A stretch of DNA of 64,000 nucleotides from Amycolatopsis sp. FBCC-B4732 (GTDB taxonomy: Bacteria; Actinomycetota; Actinomycetes; Mycobacteriales; Pseudonocardiaceae). The stretch covers positions 248,001 to 312,000 of the forward strand of contig NZ_CP095376.1 in assembly GCF_023008405.1 (NCBI RefSeq). The letters run 5' to 3'. Made by a program: the position numbers and the translations under genes. The notes beneath the pieces are model-generated. The model was not told the origin of the DNA. It searched no databases and saw only the letters and a list, made by a program, of their open reading frames with translations. This document shows positions 7,916 to 16,887 of the stretch, piece by piece. Position 1 is the first letter of the stretch. Each line of letters starts with the position of its first letter.

Positions 7916-8343
7916 CGTCGAAGCCTTCCGGGACGCAGGAACCGCGCGAGCGGCGAGCGGGCCTCGGCGACGGCATCGGCGACGAGCGCGGCGTACCGCT
8001 CGGCGCCGTACCGGCTGAGGTGGGTCGCGTCGTCGACGCCGTCGTGCGCGAGGGTCAGGTAGAGCGGCCACGAAGCGGCTTCGCCGAGGCCTTCGACGAG
8101 GGCCTGGCTGCGGGCGGTCAGGTCGAGCAGCGGGATCCCCTCGCCCCGGGCGACGTCCCGCATGACCGCGGGCAGGTCGACGCCCAGGTTTCGAAGGTGC
8201 AGTCCGCCGCGGCCGTCGAGCCAGTGCAGCCGGACCTCGGGATCGGTCGCTCGCGCGGCGGCCGGGCGCGCGACGGCCGTGGCGGCCAGCGCGGACACGC
8301 CACCGAGGAAGACGCGCCGGGTGAGCGGGAACTGCGGGGACAT
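7912..8343 (-). CDS. Internally deleted rhamnogalacturonan acetylesterase (SGNH) fused to its Tat signal
   Basis: A 143-aa frame with a good ribosome site (GGAGG 7 nt before ATG 8343). Residues 1-32 are a Tat signal (LTRRVFLGGVSALAATA). The rest matches only the C-terminal third of rhamnogalacturonan acetylesterases: IPLLDLTARSQALVEGLG and the block V DxxH motif in DDATHLSRYGAERYAALV. The nucleophile GDS block and the central oxyanion-hole blocks are missing, so the catalytic triad cannot form. The join near residue 35-50 suggests an in-frame deletion. It stays open and is coupled by ATGA to the GH35 gene, which may be why it survives. Probably inactive; domain call is good, deletion history inferred. 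Confidence 0.7.
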   Translation of the reverse strand: MSPQFPLTRRVFLGGVSALAATAVARPAAARATDPEVRLHWLDGRGGLHLRNLGVDLPAVMRDVARGEGIPLLDLTARSQALVEGLGEAASWPLYLTLAHDGVDDATHLSRYGAERYAALVADAVAEARSPLARFLRPGRLRR

Positions 8344-8384
8344 CGCCGGCCTCCGGTCAGCTCGCGACCGCTGTGGTCGAGCCG

Positions 8385-8414
8385 ATTCAAGCCAGCGGCG
8401 TCCGGGCTTGTCAA
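8385..8414 (-). promoter_or_regulatory. Sigma-70-like promoter for the RGAE-GH35 pair
   Basis: On the minus strand TTGACA (8414-8409) is followed after 18 nt by TTGAAT (8390-8385), about 42 nt before the ATG at 8343. The -35 is consensus; the -10 is moderate. An AAGCGCTT palindrome centred 36 nt further upstream could serve regulation. Confidence 0.45.
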
Positions 8415-8443
8415 CCTCGGGGACCCGATCAGTCCAATACCTC

Positions 8444-8457
8444 AGTAAGCGCTTTCT
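8444..8457. promoter_or_regulatory. LacI-type half-conserved operator AGTAAGCGCTTTCT
   Basis: A palindrome with the central CG step (AAGCGCTT) characteristic of LacI/GalR-family operators. It lies between the divergent RGAE-GH35 and esterase-mannanase genes, 43 nt from the CebR-type site at 8500. Which regulator binds is unknown. Confidence 0.4.
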
Positions 8458-8499
8458 CGGGAAACCGCCGGTCCTCAAACCCGCACCCGCGTGCTAGCG

Positions 8500-8513
8500 T
8501 GGGAGCGCTCCCA
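8500..8513. promoter_or_regulatory. CebR-type operator TGGGAGCGCTCCCA
   Basis: A perfect 14-bp palindrome identical to the consensus bound by CebR, the LacI-family cello-oligosaccharide-responsive repressor of Streptomyces cellulase genes. It follows directly after a possible -10 (TAGCGT, 8495-8500) and precedes the mannanase start by 40 nt, the right place for a repressor. It predicts induction of the downstream esterase-mannanase and perhaps the RG lyase by cellobiose-like sugars. Confidence 0.85.
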
Positions 8514-8553
8514 GATCGAACTGTCCTGTCGAGCGGTACTCCAGGAGGTCGGT

Positions 8554-10824
8554 ATGAAGTGGCGTTTTCCCCGCGCGGCCGTGGCCGGCCTGCTGCTGGC
8601 CGCCTGCGCTGTCGTGGCCCCCACGCCGGCCGGCGCGGCCACGCCCACGCGCGTCATGGCGCTGGGTGACTCCATCACGGGGTCGCCCGGGTGCTGGCGG
8701 GCCCTGCTGTGGCGGCACCTCCAGCAGACCGGGCACACCGACGTCGACTTCGTCGGCACGCTGCCGCCCCAGGGCTGCGGGTTCACCTACGACGGCGAGA
8801 ACGAAGGCCACGGCGGCTTCCTCGCGACCGGGATCGTGCGGGACAACCAGCTGCCCGGCTGGCTGTCCTCGACGCACCCGGACGTCGTCCTGATGCACCT
8901 GGGCACCAACGACGTCTGGAACGGCATCGCCGCGAGCACGATCCTGGACGCCTACACCACGCTGCTGGGGCAGATGCGCGCGAGCAACCCGGCGACCAAG
9001 CTGATCGTCGCGAAGATCATCCCGATGAACCCGTCGAACTGCGCGGCCTGCGCCCAGCGGGTGGTCGACCTGAACGCCGGCATCCCCGCCTGGGCCGCGG
9101 CGCACAGCACGGCGGCGTCCCCGATCACCGTCGTCGACCAGTGGACCGGGTTCGACACCGCGGCCGACACCACCGACGGCGTCCACCCCAACGGCACCAC
9201 CGGGATCGCGAAGATGGAGAGCAGGTGGTACCCGGCCCTGGTCGCGGCGCTGAGCCCGGCCACGCCGGCCGCCACCGGGCTGCACGTCGACGGCACCCGC
9301 GTGCTCGAGGCGAACGGCGCCGCGTTCGTGATGCGCGGGGTCAACCACCCGTACGCCTGGTACACCGGCCAGAACAGCGCCTTCGCGAACATCAAGTCCT
9401 TCGGCGCCAACACCGTCCGGGTCGTGCTGGGCAGCGGCAAGCGGTGGGGACCCACGTCGGCGGCCGAAGTCACGAACATCATCTCGCTGTGCAAGCAGTC
9501 CCGGCTGATCTGCGTCCTGGAAGTGCACGACACCACCGGCTACGGCGAAGAAAGCGCGGCGGCGAGCCTCGACCAGGCCGCCGACTACTGGATCAGCATC
9601 GCGAGCGCGTTGAAGGGCCAGGAAAACCACGTCGTCGTCAACCTCGGCAACGAGCCGTTCGGCAACAACGCGCAGGTGAGCGCGACTTGGGCGAGCGCGA
9701 CGTCGAGCGCCATCACGCGGCTGCGCGGTGCCGGGCTGCAGCACCTGATCATGGCCGACGCGCCGATGTGGGGCCAGGACTGGCAGAACATCATGCGCGA
9801 CGACGCGGCCTCGGTGCTCAACGCCGATCCGCAGCACAACACGGTGTTCTCGATCCACATGTACGGCGTCTACGACACCGCGGCGGAGATCACCGCCTAC
9901 TTCGACGCGTTCCGCACCGCCGGGCTGCCGCTGGTCGTCGGCGAGTTCGGCAACATGCACAGCGACGGCAACCCCGACGAGGACACGATCATGGCCCAGG
10001 CGCAGGCCCGCGGTCTCGGCTACCTCGGCTGGTCGTGGAGCGGCAACGGCAGCGACGTCGCCTACCTCGACATGACCAACGGCTTCGACCCCACCAGCCT
10101 GACCGCGTGGGGCGAGCGGTTCCTCAACGGCACCAACGGCGTCCGCCAGACGTCGAAGGAAGCGACGATCTACGGCGGGGGCACCGTCGACACGCAAGCG
10201 CCGACGACGCCGGGCACCCCGGCCGTCTCGGGCGTGACCTCCTCCGGCGTCACGCTGAGCTGGACGGCCTCGACGGACAACGTCGGCGTCACCGGCTACG
10301 ACGTCCTGCGCGCGCCCGGCGCGTCCGGCGGCACGTTCGCCGTGGTCGGCTCGGCCGCGTCGACGACGTTCACCGACTCGGGCCTGACCGCCTCCAGCAC
10401 GTACCGCTACCAGGTGCGGGCCAAGGACGCCGCGGGGAACATCTCGGCCGCGTCCGGTGCGGCGTCGGCGACGACCGGCGCGGGCGGCGGGAGCGGGGCG
10501 TGCAAGGTCGCCTACGCCGCGCCCGGCTGGGGTGGCGGCAACGGGTTCACCGCCTCGGTGACCATCACCAACACGGGTACGAGCCCGGTGACCGGCTGGA
10601 CGCTGGCCTTCACCTACACCTCGGGTCAGCGGGTGACGCTGCCCGGCTGGGGCGCGACGTTCACCCAGTCCGCCGCCGGCGCGGTGACCGCGACGAACCT
10701 GGACTGGAACGGCACCCTCGCGCCGAACGCCTCGACCGGCATCGGTTTCAACGGCACCTCCAGCGGCACCAACCCCGCGCCGGCGTCCTTCGCCCTGAAC
10801 GGGAGCACTTGCACGATCGGCTGA
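8554..10824 (+). CDS. Secreted bifunctional SGNH (CE3-like) esterase - GH5_8 mannanase - FN3 - CBM2
   Basis: A 756-aa exoenzyme. Residues 1-28 are a Sec signal. Residues about 32-235 are an SGNH esterase of the CE3 type: nucleophile GDSIT (Ser40), GTND (117-120) and DGVHPNG (Asp208/His211). Residues about 242-550 are a GH5 domain with the pattern of actinobacterial subfamily 8 beta-mannanases: RGVNHPYAWY, LEVHDTTGYGEE, acid/base NLGNEPFG (Glu367), nucleophile VVGEFG (Glu464). An FN3 module (about 560-645) and a C-terminal CBM2 cellulose-binding module with flanking cysteines (about 657-754) follow. The combination suggests a deacetylating mannanase acting on acetylated glucomannan in contact with cellulose. 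ATG 8554 is 6 nt after AGGAGG; a CebR-type operator lies at 8500-8513. Confidence 0.88.
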   Translation: MKWRFPRAAVAGLLLAACAVVAPTPAGAATPTRVMALGDSITGSPGCWRALLWRHLQQTGHTDVDFVGTLPPQGCGFTYDGENEGHGGFLATGIVRDNQLPGWLSSTHPDVVLMHLGTNDVWNGIAASTILDAYTTLLGQMRASNPATKLIVAKIIPMNPSNCAACAQRVVDLNAGIPAWAAAHSTAASPITVVDQWTGFDTAADTTDGVHPNGTTGIAKMESRWYPALVAALSPATPAATGLHVDGTRVLEANGAAFVMRGVNHPYAWYTGQNSAFANIKSFGANTVRVVLGSGKRWGPTSAAEVTNIISLCKQSRLICVLEVHDTTGYGEESAAASLDQAADYWISIASALKGQENHVVVNLGNEPFGNNAQVSATWASATSSAITRLRGAGLQHLIMADAPMWGQDWQNIMRDDAASVLNADPQHNTVFSIHMYGVYDTAAEITAYFDAFRTAGLPLVVGEFGNMHSDGNPDEDTIMAQAQARGLGYLGWSWSGNGSDVAYLDMTNGFDPTSLTAWGERFLNGTNGVRQTSKEATIYGGGTVDTQAPTTPGTPAVSGVTSSGVTLSWTASTDNVGVTGYDVLRAPGASGGTFAVVGSAASTTFTDSGLTASSTYRYQVRAKDAAGNISAASGAASATTGAGGGSGACKVAYAAPGWGGGNGFTASVTITNTGTSPVTGWTLAFTYTSGQRVTLPGWGATFTQSAAGAVTATNLDWNGTLAPNASTGIGFNGTSSGTNPAPASFALNGSTCTIG

Positions 10825-10851
10825 TCGAGTCTACTTCGGACGGAGAAGGTC

Positions 10852-12663
10852 ATGTCCTTGCGCACATCCGCCCTCAGCCGGCTGCTGGCCGTGGGCCTGC
10901 TGGCGGCCGGGCTCGCCCCGGCCCCGGCCGGCGCGGCCGCCGCACCGCAGATCGACGAGCTGAACCGCGGGGTGATCAGCGTCCACAGCACGGCGGGCAA
11001 CCGGGTCGGCTGGCGGCTGCTCGCCGGCGACCCGGCCGGGGTGGCGTTCGCCGTCTACCGCGACGGCACCCGGGTGACCACGACCGCGGCCGGCGGCCCG
11101 ACCGGCTACCTGGACGCCGGGGCGCCCGCAGGGGCGAAGTACACCGTGCACGCGGTCGTCGACGGCGTGGAGCGGATGTCGGCGTTCGCCGCGGAGGAGT
11201 CGCTGTCGCTCGACAGCACGGCCGCGGCGAGCACCCGTGACGTGCCGATCCAGGTCCCGGCCGGCGGCACGACGCCGTCGGGCGAGAGCTACACCTACAG
11301 CGCGAACGACGCTAGCGTCGGCGACCTGGACGGCGACGGGCAGTACGAGTTCGTCGTGAAGTGGGATCCCAGCAACGCCAAGGACAATTCGCAGTCCGGG
11401 TATACCGGCAACGTCTACGTCGACGCCTACCGGCTGGACGGCACGCGCCTGTGGCGGATCGACCTCGGCCGCAACATCCGCGCGGGCGCGCACTACACGC
11501 AGTTCCAGGTCTTCGACTACGACGGCGACGGCAAGGCCGAAGTCGCGATGAAGACCGCGGACGGCACGCGCTCGGGCACCGGCCAGGTCATCGGCAACGC
11601 GAGCGCGGACTACCGCAACTCCAGCGGGTACGTGCTGTCCGGCCCGGAGTTCCTGACCGTGTTCAACGGCCAGACGGGCGCGGCGGCGGCCACGGTGAAC
11701 TACGACCCGCCGCGCGGCACGGTGTCGTCGTGGGGCGACAGCTACGGCAACCGCGTCGACCGCTTCCTGGCGGGCACGGCGTACCTCGACGGCTCGCGCC
11801 CGAGCCTGATCATGAGCCGCGGCTACTACACGCGCACGGTGATCGCGGCCTGGGACTTCCGCGGTGGCGCGCTGACCGAGCGCTGGAAGTTCGACTCGAA
11901 CACGGCCGGCTCGCAGTACACCGGCCAGGGCAACCACCAGCTGGCGATCGCCGACGTCGACGCGGACGGCCGTGACGAGATCGTCTTCGGCGCCATGGCG
12001 ATCAACGACAACGGCAGTCCACTGTGGAACACCCGGCTCGGCCACGGCGACGCGATGCACGTCGGCGACCTGATCCCGGGCCGGCCGGGGCTGGAAGAGT
12101 TCAAAGTGGACGAAGACACGTCGAAGCCGGGCGCCTGGATGGCCGACGCGAAGACCGGGCAGATCCTGTGGCAGTTGCCGTGCGGCTGCGACAACGGCCG
12201 CGGGGTGTCGGACGACATCTGGGCGGGCAGCCCGGGTGCGGAGTCCTGGTCGTCCGGGGTGGCGGGGCTGCTGAACACGAGCGGCCAGAACACCGGGCGC
12301 AAGCCGTCGTCGGCCAACTTCGTCGTCTGGTGGGACGGCGACGCCCAGCGCGAACTGCTGGACGGCACGCACATCGACAAGTACGGCACCGGCGCGGACA
12401 CGCGCCTGCTGACGGCGTCGGGCGTGCACGCCGACAACGGCACGAAGAACACGCCCGCGGTGCAGGCGGACCTGTTCGGGGACTGGCGCGAGGAAGTCGT
12501 CTGGGCGACGTCGGACAACCGGGCCCTGCGCATCTATTCGACGACCGACCCGACGAGCATCTCGCACGTGTCGCTGATGCAGGACCGGCAGTACCGGGAA
12601 GCCGTGGCGTGGCAGAACACCGCGTACAACCAGCCGCCGCACCCGAGCGTCAATCCAGCGTGA
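10852..12663 (+). CDS. Secreted rhamnogalacturonan lyase, PL11 family
   Basis: The 603-aa precursor has a signal peptide (residues 1-28) and the whole PL11 pattern known from Bacillus YesW/YesX: N-terminal RGVISVHS...GWRLLAGDP, then an eight-bladed propeller with calcium-binding loops [23 protein letters not shown] and [13 protein letters not shown], and the catalytic-face segment [16 protein letters not shown]. It cleaves the GalA-Rha backbone of rhamnogalacturonan I by beta-elimination outside the cell. Only 27 nt separate it from the esterase-mannanase gene and its own site GGAGAAGG precedes the ATG, so both may respond to the CebR-type operator. Its end overlaps the convergent HTH gene by 14 nt. 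Confidence 0.92.
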   Translation: MSLRTSALSRLLAVGLLAAGLAPAPAGAAAAPQIDELNRGVISVHSTAGNRVGWRLLAGDPAGVAFAVYRDGTRVTTTAAGGPTGYLDAGAPAGAKYTVHAVVDGVERMSAFAAEESLSLDSTAAASTRDVPIQVPAGGTTPSGESYTYSANDASVGDLDGDGQYEFVVKWDPSNAKDNSQSGYTGNVYVDAYRLDGTRLWRIDLGRNIRAGAHYTQFQVFDYDGDGKAEVAMKTADGTRSGTGQVIGNASADYRNSSGYVLSGPEFLTVFNGQTGAAAATVNYDPPRGTVSSWGDSYGNRVDRFLAGTAYLDGSRPSLIMSRGYYTRTVIAAWDFRGGALTERWKFDSNTAGSQYTGQGNHQLAIADVDADGRDEIVFGAMAINDNGSPLWNTRLGHGDAMHVGDLIPGRPGLEEFKVDEDTSKPGAWMADAKTGQILWQLPCGCDNGRGVSDDIWAGSPGAESWSSGVAGLLNTSGQNTGRKPSSANFVVWWDGDAQRELLDGTHIDKYGTGADTRLLTASGVHADNGTKNTPAVQADLFGDWREEVVWATSDNRALRIYSTTDPTSISHVSLMQDRQYREAVAWQNTAYNQPPHPSVNPA

Positions 12664-13123
12664 CGGGCGCCGAGCTTTCGAAGCGGTAACCGACCCCGCG
12701 CACGGTGGTGATCGGATCGAGGTGCGGCTCGAGCTTCGCCCGCAGCTTGCGGACGTGCACGTCGACGGTCCGGTCGTTCCCGTCCTGCCGCGGCCACAAC
12801 GCGCTCTTGAGCGCGGTGCGGGTGAAGACGCGGTCGGGGTGGGCGCGCAGGTAGTGCAGCAGATCGAATTCGAGGCGGGTCAGCTCGAGCGGGCGACCCA
12901 GCAGGATCGCCCGCCTCGAGCGGGCTTCGATCCGCAGGAGGGGATCGGGAACGGCCCGCAGGTGCCGGCGCGAGCTGACGACGTCGACACTCGCGACGCC
13001 GTCGAGCGCACTGGCCAGCCGAGCGGCGACGGTGGCGGCGTCGACGGCCCGGCCGACGAGGTCGATCCGAATCCCCACGTGCAGAACCTCGGCGTCGGCT
13101 CGCCGTTCCGGCAGGATCTTCAT
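12650..13123 (-). CDS. OmpR/PhoB-type winged-helix transcription regulator without receiver domain
   Basis: A 157-aa protein. Residues about 70-150 are an OmpR/PhoB C-terminal DNA-binding domain ([52 protein letters not shown]). The N-terminal 65 residues ([21 protein letters not shown]) are not a phospho-receiver, so it is not a classical response regulator. Such single-domain regulators occur widely in Amycolatopsis and Streptomyces with unknown signals. No clear Shine-Dalgarno sequence precedes ATG 13123; the message may be leaderless. Target genes unknown. Confidence 0.82.
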   Translation of the reverse strand: MKILPERRADAEVLHVGIRIDLVGRAVDAATVAARLASALDGVASVDVVSSRRHLRAVPDPLLRIEARSRRAILLGRPLELTRLEFDLLHYLRAHPDRVFTRTALKSALWPRQDGNDRTVDVHVRKLRAKLEPHLDPITTVRGVGYRFESSAPVTLD

Positions 13124-13215
13124 GCGGACAGATTGTCGAGGTCCGACCGGGGAAAGGGGTAGTGCGCCCGGCTGGTGAAACGACTTGCTTCCCGCCGGGC
13201 CGGCCGCGGGGCAGG

Positions 13216-13655
13216 ATGACCACCGTGGTGGAGATCAGCTTCCTGACCGAGTCCGACCGCGCCGCCTGGGAAGTGCCGGCCCGCGGGAAGGACACCTACT
13301 TCGCCGTCGACCGCGCGGCCGCCGACTACGACCGGACCTGGCGGCGCCTGCTCGACGACGACCGGATCCGCGGCATCGCCGCCCGCCTCGACGGCTTCGC
13401 GCACTACCTCTTCCACGCCAGCGTCTGGTACTCCGGCAAGTGCTAGCTCGCCGACTTGTTCGTGGCTCCCGGGGCCGGCGCCAGGGCGTCGCGACCGCGG
13501 TGCTCGGCTGGGTGGCGCGCGACGCCGAGGAGCAGGGCTACCCGGGTCTCTACTGGAACACCCTCGAAGACGCCCCGGCCCGCGCGCTCTACGACCGGGT
13601 CGGCCGGCTGCACGAAGGGCTCATCCACTACGGCTACCGCCGCGGGCCGGGCTGA
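13216..13655 (+). pseudogene. GNAT N-acetyltransferase pseudogene with nonsense and frameshift lesions
   Basis: The first 76 codons encode the start of a GNAT enzyme (FLTESDRAAWEVPARGKDTY; HYLFHASVWYSGKC). At 13444 an in-frame TAG stands where homologues have a tyrosine codon, since the frame continues after it as LADLFVAPGA. About 30 nt later, near 13472-13481, the frame shifts and the remainder reads QGVATAVLGWVARDAEEQGY, with the acetyl-CoA loop, to YDRVGRLHEGLIHYGYR. Two independent lesions make this a pseudogene, although a sequencing error could explain one of them. Confidence 0.8.
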
Positions 13656-13701
13656 TTCCCAGCATGTGGGTGCGGTCCGCCGGACTGGTTAGAGTCCGGG
13701 C

Positions 13702-13851
13702 GTGACCTCGACGATCCGCGCCGCCGCGCTCGTGCTGATGGCCGTCGTCGTGCTCGCCGGGTGCCGCCACGACCCGCCCGCCGCACCGGGAAAGCGGTGG
13801 CCCGTGGTCGCCGAGGCGGGCGGGCCGCAGCTTCAGTCCAGTCCGAGGTGA
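13702..13851 (+). pseudogene. Lipoprotein gene truncated by the 202-bp repeat
   Basis: A GTG at 13702 opens a 49-codon frame with a clear lipoprotein signal (ALVLMAVVVLAGC, lipobox Cys21) and about 20 residues of mature sequence. At 13833 the frame runs into the first copy of the repeat, where it stops after six foreign codons. Shape and position suggest the 5' end of a once longer lipoprotein gene cut by the rearrangement that brought in the repeats. Confidence 0.5.
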
Positions 13852-14398
13852 TCGCGCAGGGTCGTGCCGGTGTAGTCGGTGCGGAAGGAGCCGCGCTCTT
13901 GTAGCAGTGGGATGACTGTGTCGGCGAATTCGTCCAGGCCGCCCGGGGTCATGTGCGGGACGAGGATGAACCCGTCGCTCGCGTCGGCTTGTATCGGGGA
14001 ATCGGTGGGCTGAGGCGGCCGAGCTGAGCCGGGGTCAGTCGAGTCCGAGGTGATCGCGCAGGGTCGTGCCGGTGTAGTCGGTGCGGAAGGAGCCGCGCTC
14101 TTGTAGCAGTGGGATGACTGTGTCGGCGAATTCGTCCAGGCCGCCCGGGGTCACGCGCGGCACCAGGATGAACCCGTCGCTCGCGTCGGCTTGCACCGGG
14201 GAATCGGTGGGCTGAGGCGGCCGAGCCGAGCCGGGGTCAGTCCAGTCCGAGGTGATCGCGCAGGGTCGTGCCGGTGTAGTCGGTGCGGAACGAGCCGCGC
14301 TCCTGCAGCAGCGGGACCACCGCGTCGGCGAACTCGTCCAGGCCGCCCGGGGTCACGTGGGGCACCAGGATGAACCCGTCGCTCGCGTCGGCCTGCAC
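13833..14398. repeat. 202-bp tandem repeat derived from the 3' end of an LLM monooxygenase gene
   Basis: Two 202-bp units (13833-14034 and 14035-14236) precede a third, partial unit formed by the native end of the monooxygenase gene (14237 to about 14398). Each unit carries, on the minus strand, the last ~50 codons of the gene including its stop, plus about 46 bp of linker. The two extra units are closer to each other than to the native end: they share TTGTAGCAGTGGGATGACTG where the gene has a GC-richer synonymous version. They were therefore probably acquired from a diverged allele and then duplicated, not copied in place. Confidence 0.85.
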
Positions 14399-15568
14399 CA
14401 GCTCGTCGATCGCGTCGGCGACCGTCGACGGCGAGCCGATGAACGTCTGCCGGGCCGTGACTTCGATGATCAGCTCGCGGATCGACAGGTTCTTCGCCTC
14501 CGCCAGCTGCCGCCACTCCCGTGCCGTCGCCAGCGGGTCGCGGTACATCCGGACGCTCGCGCGGCCGCGGGCGATCGTGTGGTCGCCGAGGACCGGGTCG
14601 GACTCCGGCAGCGGGCCGTCCGGGTCGTACGAGCTGAGGTCGGTGTTCCACAGCTGCTCGAGGAACTTGATCGCGGTCTGCCCGCTGACCTGCTGCCGCC
14701 GGACGACGTGGGCGCGCTCGTGGGCGTCCGCGTCGGTGTCGCCGAGGACGAACGTCGCCGCCGGCAGGATCACCAGCTGCTCCGGCGTCCGGCCGTACTT
14801 CGCCAGCCTGCTCTTGACGTCGGAGTAGAACGCCTGCCCCGCTTCGAGCGTGCCGTAGCGGCTGAAGATCGCGTCGGCGGTCGCCGCGGCGAACTCGCGG
14901 CCCTCCTCGGAATCCCCGGCCTGGATGATCACCGGACGGCCCTGGGGGCTGCGCGGCACCGGGAACCGGCCCTCGATGTCGAAGTGCGCGTCGTGGTGGG
15001 CGAACGCGCCCGCCGACGGGTCACGCAGGAACACCCCGGTTCCGGCGTCGGCGGCGACCTCGTCACCGCGCCAGGAGTCGAACAGCTCCCACGCCGTGCG
15101 CAGGAACGTCTCCGCGCGCTCGTAGCGCTGGTCCTGCGGCAGGAAGCCGCCGCGGCGGAAGTTCTCGCCGGTGAAGGCGTCCCACGACGTGACGACGTTC
15201 CAGGCCGCGCGCCCGGCCGAGAGGTGGTCCAGCGACGCGAACTGCCGGGCCACCTCGAACGGCTCGTTGAACGTCGAGTTGATCGTCCCGGCCAGCCCCA
15301 GCCGCTCGGTGACCGCCGCCAGCGCCGACAGCACGGTGAACGTGTCCGGGCGGCCGACGACGTCGAGGTCGTAGATCTCCCCGTTCTGCTCGCGCAGCCG
15401 CAGGCCCTCGGCCAGGAAGAAGAAGTCGAACTTCGCGCGCTCGGCGGTCTGCGCGAGCTTGACGAACGAGCTGAACTCGATGTGGCTGCCGGCCGCGGGG
15501 TCGCTCCACACGGTCGTGTTGTTGACGCCGGGGAAGTGCGCCGCGAGGTGGATCTGCTTGCGGGTCAT
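14237..15568 (-). CDS. LLM-class flavin-dependent monooxygenase (NtaA/SnaA/DszA family)
   Basis: A 443-aa two-component flavin monooxygenase of the bacterial-luciferase fold, requiring FMNH2 from a separate reductase. Family marks include [53 protein letters not shown] and [15 protein letters not shown]. Members act on sulfonates, dibenzothiophene sulfone, nitrilotriacetate or related compounds; the substrate here is open, but the carbonic anhydrase/Moco oxidoreductase neighbours and solute-binding remnants suggest organosulfur use. It starts at ATG 15568 after GGAGG and lies 11 nt downstream of the second LLM gene, forming an operon. Its 3' end is the source type of the adjacent 202-bp repeats. 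Confidence 0.85.
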   Translation of the reverse strand: MTRKQIHLAAHFPGVNNTTVWSDPAAGSHIEFSSFVKLAQTAERAKFDFFFLAEGLRLREQNGEIYDLDVVGRPDTFTVLSALAAVTERLGLAGTINSTFNEPFEVARQFASLDHLSAGRAAWNVVTSWDAFTGENFRRGGFLPQDQRYERAETFLRTAWELFDSWRGDEVAADAGTGVFLRDPSAGAFAHHDAHFDIEGRFPVPRSPQGRPVIIQAGDSEEGREFAAATADAIFSRYGTLEAGQAFYSDVKSRLAKYGRTPEQLVILPAATFVLGDTDADAHERAHVVRRQQVSGQTAIKFLEQLWNTDLSSYDPDGPLPESDPVLGDHTIARGRASVRMYRDPLATAREWRQLAEAKNLSIRELIIEVTARQTFIGSPSTVADAIDELVQADASDGFILVPHVTPGGLDEFADAVVPLLQERGSFRTDYTGTTLRDHLGLD

Positions 15569-15579
15569 CTCGGTCCTCC

Positions 15580-16776
15580 TCAGACGGCGGCGTAGCGGTT
15601 GGCCGGGCGGGCGAGGCCGAGCAGCCCGCGCAGGGTGCTCGCCTCGTACCCGGTGCGGAAGGCCCCGCGGCCCCGCAACTCGGGTACCAGTCCCCGGGTG
15701 ATGGCGGTCAGGTCGTGCGGCACCGCGCCCGGCCGCAGCCGGAAGCCGGACAGCCCGGCCGCCTGCCAGTCGAGCAGGAGGTCGGCGAGCCCGGCCGGGG
15801 TCCCGGTGAAGACGTGCGCGTCGGAGGTGTACCGGGCGCCGGACAGCTCGTCGAGCCGCGCCTTGCGGTCCGCGGCCGCCTGCTCGGTCTCGTCGAGGAA
15901 CACGACGACGTCGCCGAAGACGTGCAGCGTCTCCGCGCCGCGGCCGGCGAGCTCCTGCTCGTCCCGCACCTCGGCGACGATCGACGCGGCCCGCGCGCGG
16001 TCGGACGGCGTCACGTAGACGACGTCGGCGGAGCGGGCGGCGAGCCGGTAGGGGACGGCGGCGTGGGCCAGCGCGGTGACCGGCGGCTGGCCCTGCGGCG
16101 GCCGCGGCGTGATCGACGGGCCCTTGACCGAGAACCAGCGGCCCTCGAAGTCGATGTAGTGCAGCTTCCCGCGGTCGACGAACCGGCCGGTGGCGACGTC
16201 GCGGATCTCGGCGTCGTCCTCCCAGCTGTCCCACAGCCGGCGCAGCACCTCGACGTAGTCCGCGGCCTCGTCGAACAGGTCGCGCAGCGGGCTCGGCTTG
16301 CCCGGCTCCGCGGAGTCCTCGAGCCGGAACTCGCCGAACTCGCGCCGCCCGAAGTGCCGGTTGTCCTCGGCGCGCCCGGCGACCTGCACGCGGACGCCCG
16401 CGCGGCCGGTGCTGACGTAGTCGAGCGTGGCGATCGCCTTGGACAGGTGGAACGGCTCGGTGTGGGTGACGACGGCGGTCGGCACCAGCCCGATGTGCGA
16501 GGTCAGCGGCGCGACGCGGGCGGCGATCAGCACCGCGTCGAGCCGTCCCTGGACGATGCCGTCCCGCTCGCCCGGCCGGTCGAGGGGCTGCACGGTCTGC
16601 AGGGCCAGCGAATCTTCGAGGGTGACGAAGTCCAGCAGGCCGGCCTCGGCTTCGCGGACGACGTCGGTCCAGTAGCCCGCGGTGAGCAGCTCACCGGGCC
16701 GCGCGCCGGCTTCCCGCCAGGCGGCGGGGTGCCACCCGGCCCCATCCAGCGCGACGGCGATCCGTGGTCCTGTCAT
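15580..16776 (-). CDS. LLM-class flavin-dependent oxidoreductase
   Basis: A 398-aa luciferase-like protein (AAWREAGARPGELLTAGYW; FVTLEDSLAL; LDYVSTGRAGVRVQVAG; PPVTALAHAAVPYRLAA). It is only distantly like its partner at 14237-15568, with its own C-terminal ending FRTGYEASTLRGLLGL, so this is not a recent duplication. The pair would give two FMNH2-dependent oxygenases in one operon, an arrangement seen in organosulfur and sulfonate desulfurisation loci. ATG 16776 follows AAGGGA. Promoter not identified in the 111-nt gap to the carbonic anhydrase gene upstream. Confidence 0.85.
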   Translation of the reverse strand: MTGPRIAVALDGAGWHPAAWREAGARPGELLTAGYWTDVVREAEAGLLDFVTLEDSLALQTVQPLDRPGERDGIVQGRLDAVLIAARVAPLTSHIGLVPTAVVTHTEPFHLSKAIATLDYVSTGRAGVRVQVAGRAEDNRHFGRREFGEFRLEDSAEPGKPSPLRDLFDEAADYVEVLRRLWDSWEDDAEIRDVATGRFVDRGKLHYIDFEGRWFSVKGPSITPRPPQGQPPVTALAHAAVPYRLAARSADVVYVTPSDRARAASIVAEVRDEQELAGRGAETLHVFGDVVVFLDETEQAAADRKARLDELSGARYTSDAHVFTGTPAGLADLLLDWQAAGLSGFRLRPGAVPHDLTAITRGLVPELRGRGAFRTGYEASTLRGLLGLARPANRYAAV

Positions 16777-16887
16777 CCCCGCGTCCCTTCTCTCGGCCCG
16801 TCCCCGTAGTGTGCGCCGGTTGCCGCGGGACGGGCCGGAGCGGCCAGTGGCTGGGACGAGCCGGGTGCGCCGGGAATAAACCGCGGA

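Noticed and set aside
5345..8062. A 905-codon open frame on the plus strand
   Set aside because: It is exactly antisense to the GH35 gene, rich in Arg/Gly/Val with no domain, and lacks a ribosome site; a typical high-GC shadow frame.
10831..12642. A 603-codon minus-strand frame
   Set aside because: Antisense to the PL11 lyase, whose calcium-loop motifs and signal peptide show the real strand.
5048..12663. The secreted-enzyme cluster considered as a cellulosome or a polysaccharide utilisation locus of SusC/D type
   Set aside because: No dockerin or cohesin modules and no TonB-type genes; this is a free secreted enzyme set of an actinomycete.
14151..14651. Separate 166-codon minus-strand frame near the end of the monooxygenase
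   Set aside because: It is an off-frame reading of the monooxygenase 3' end and repeat unit; the repeat explains its extent.
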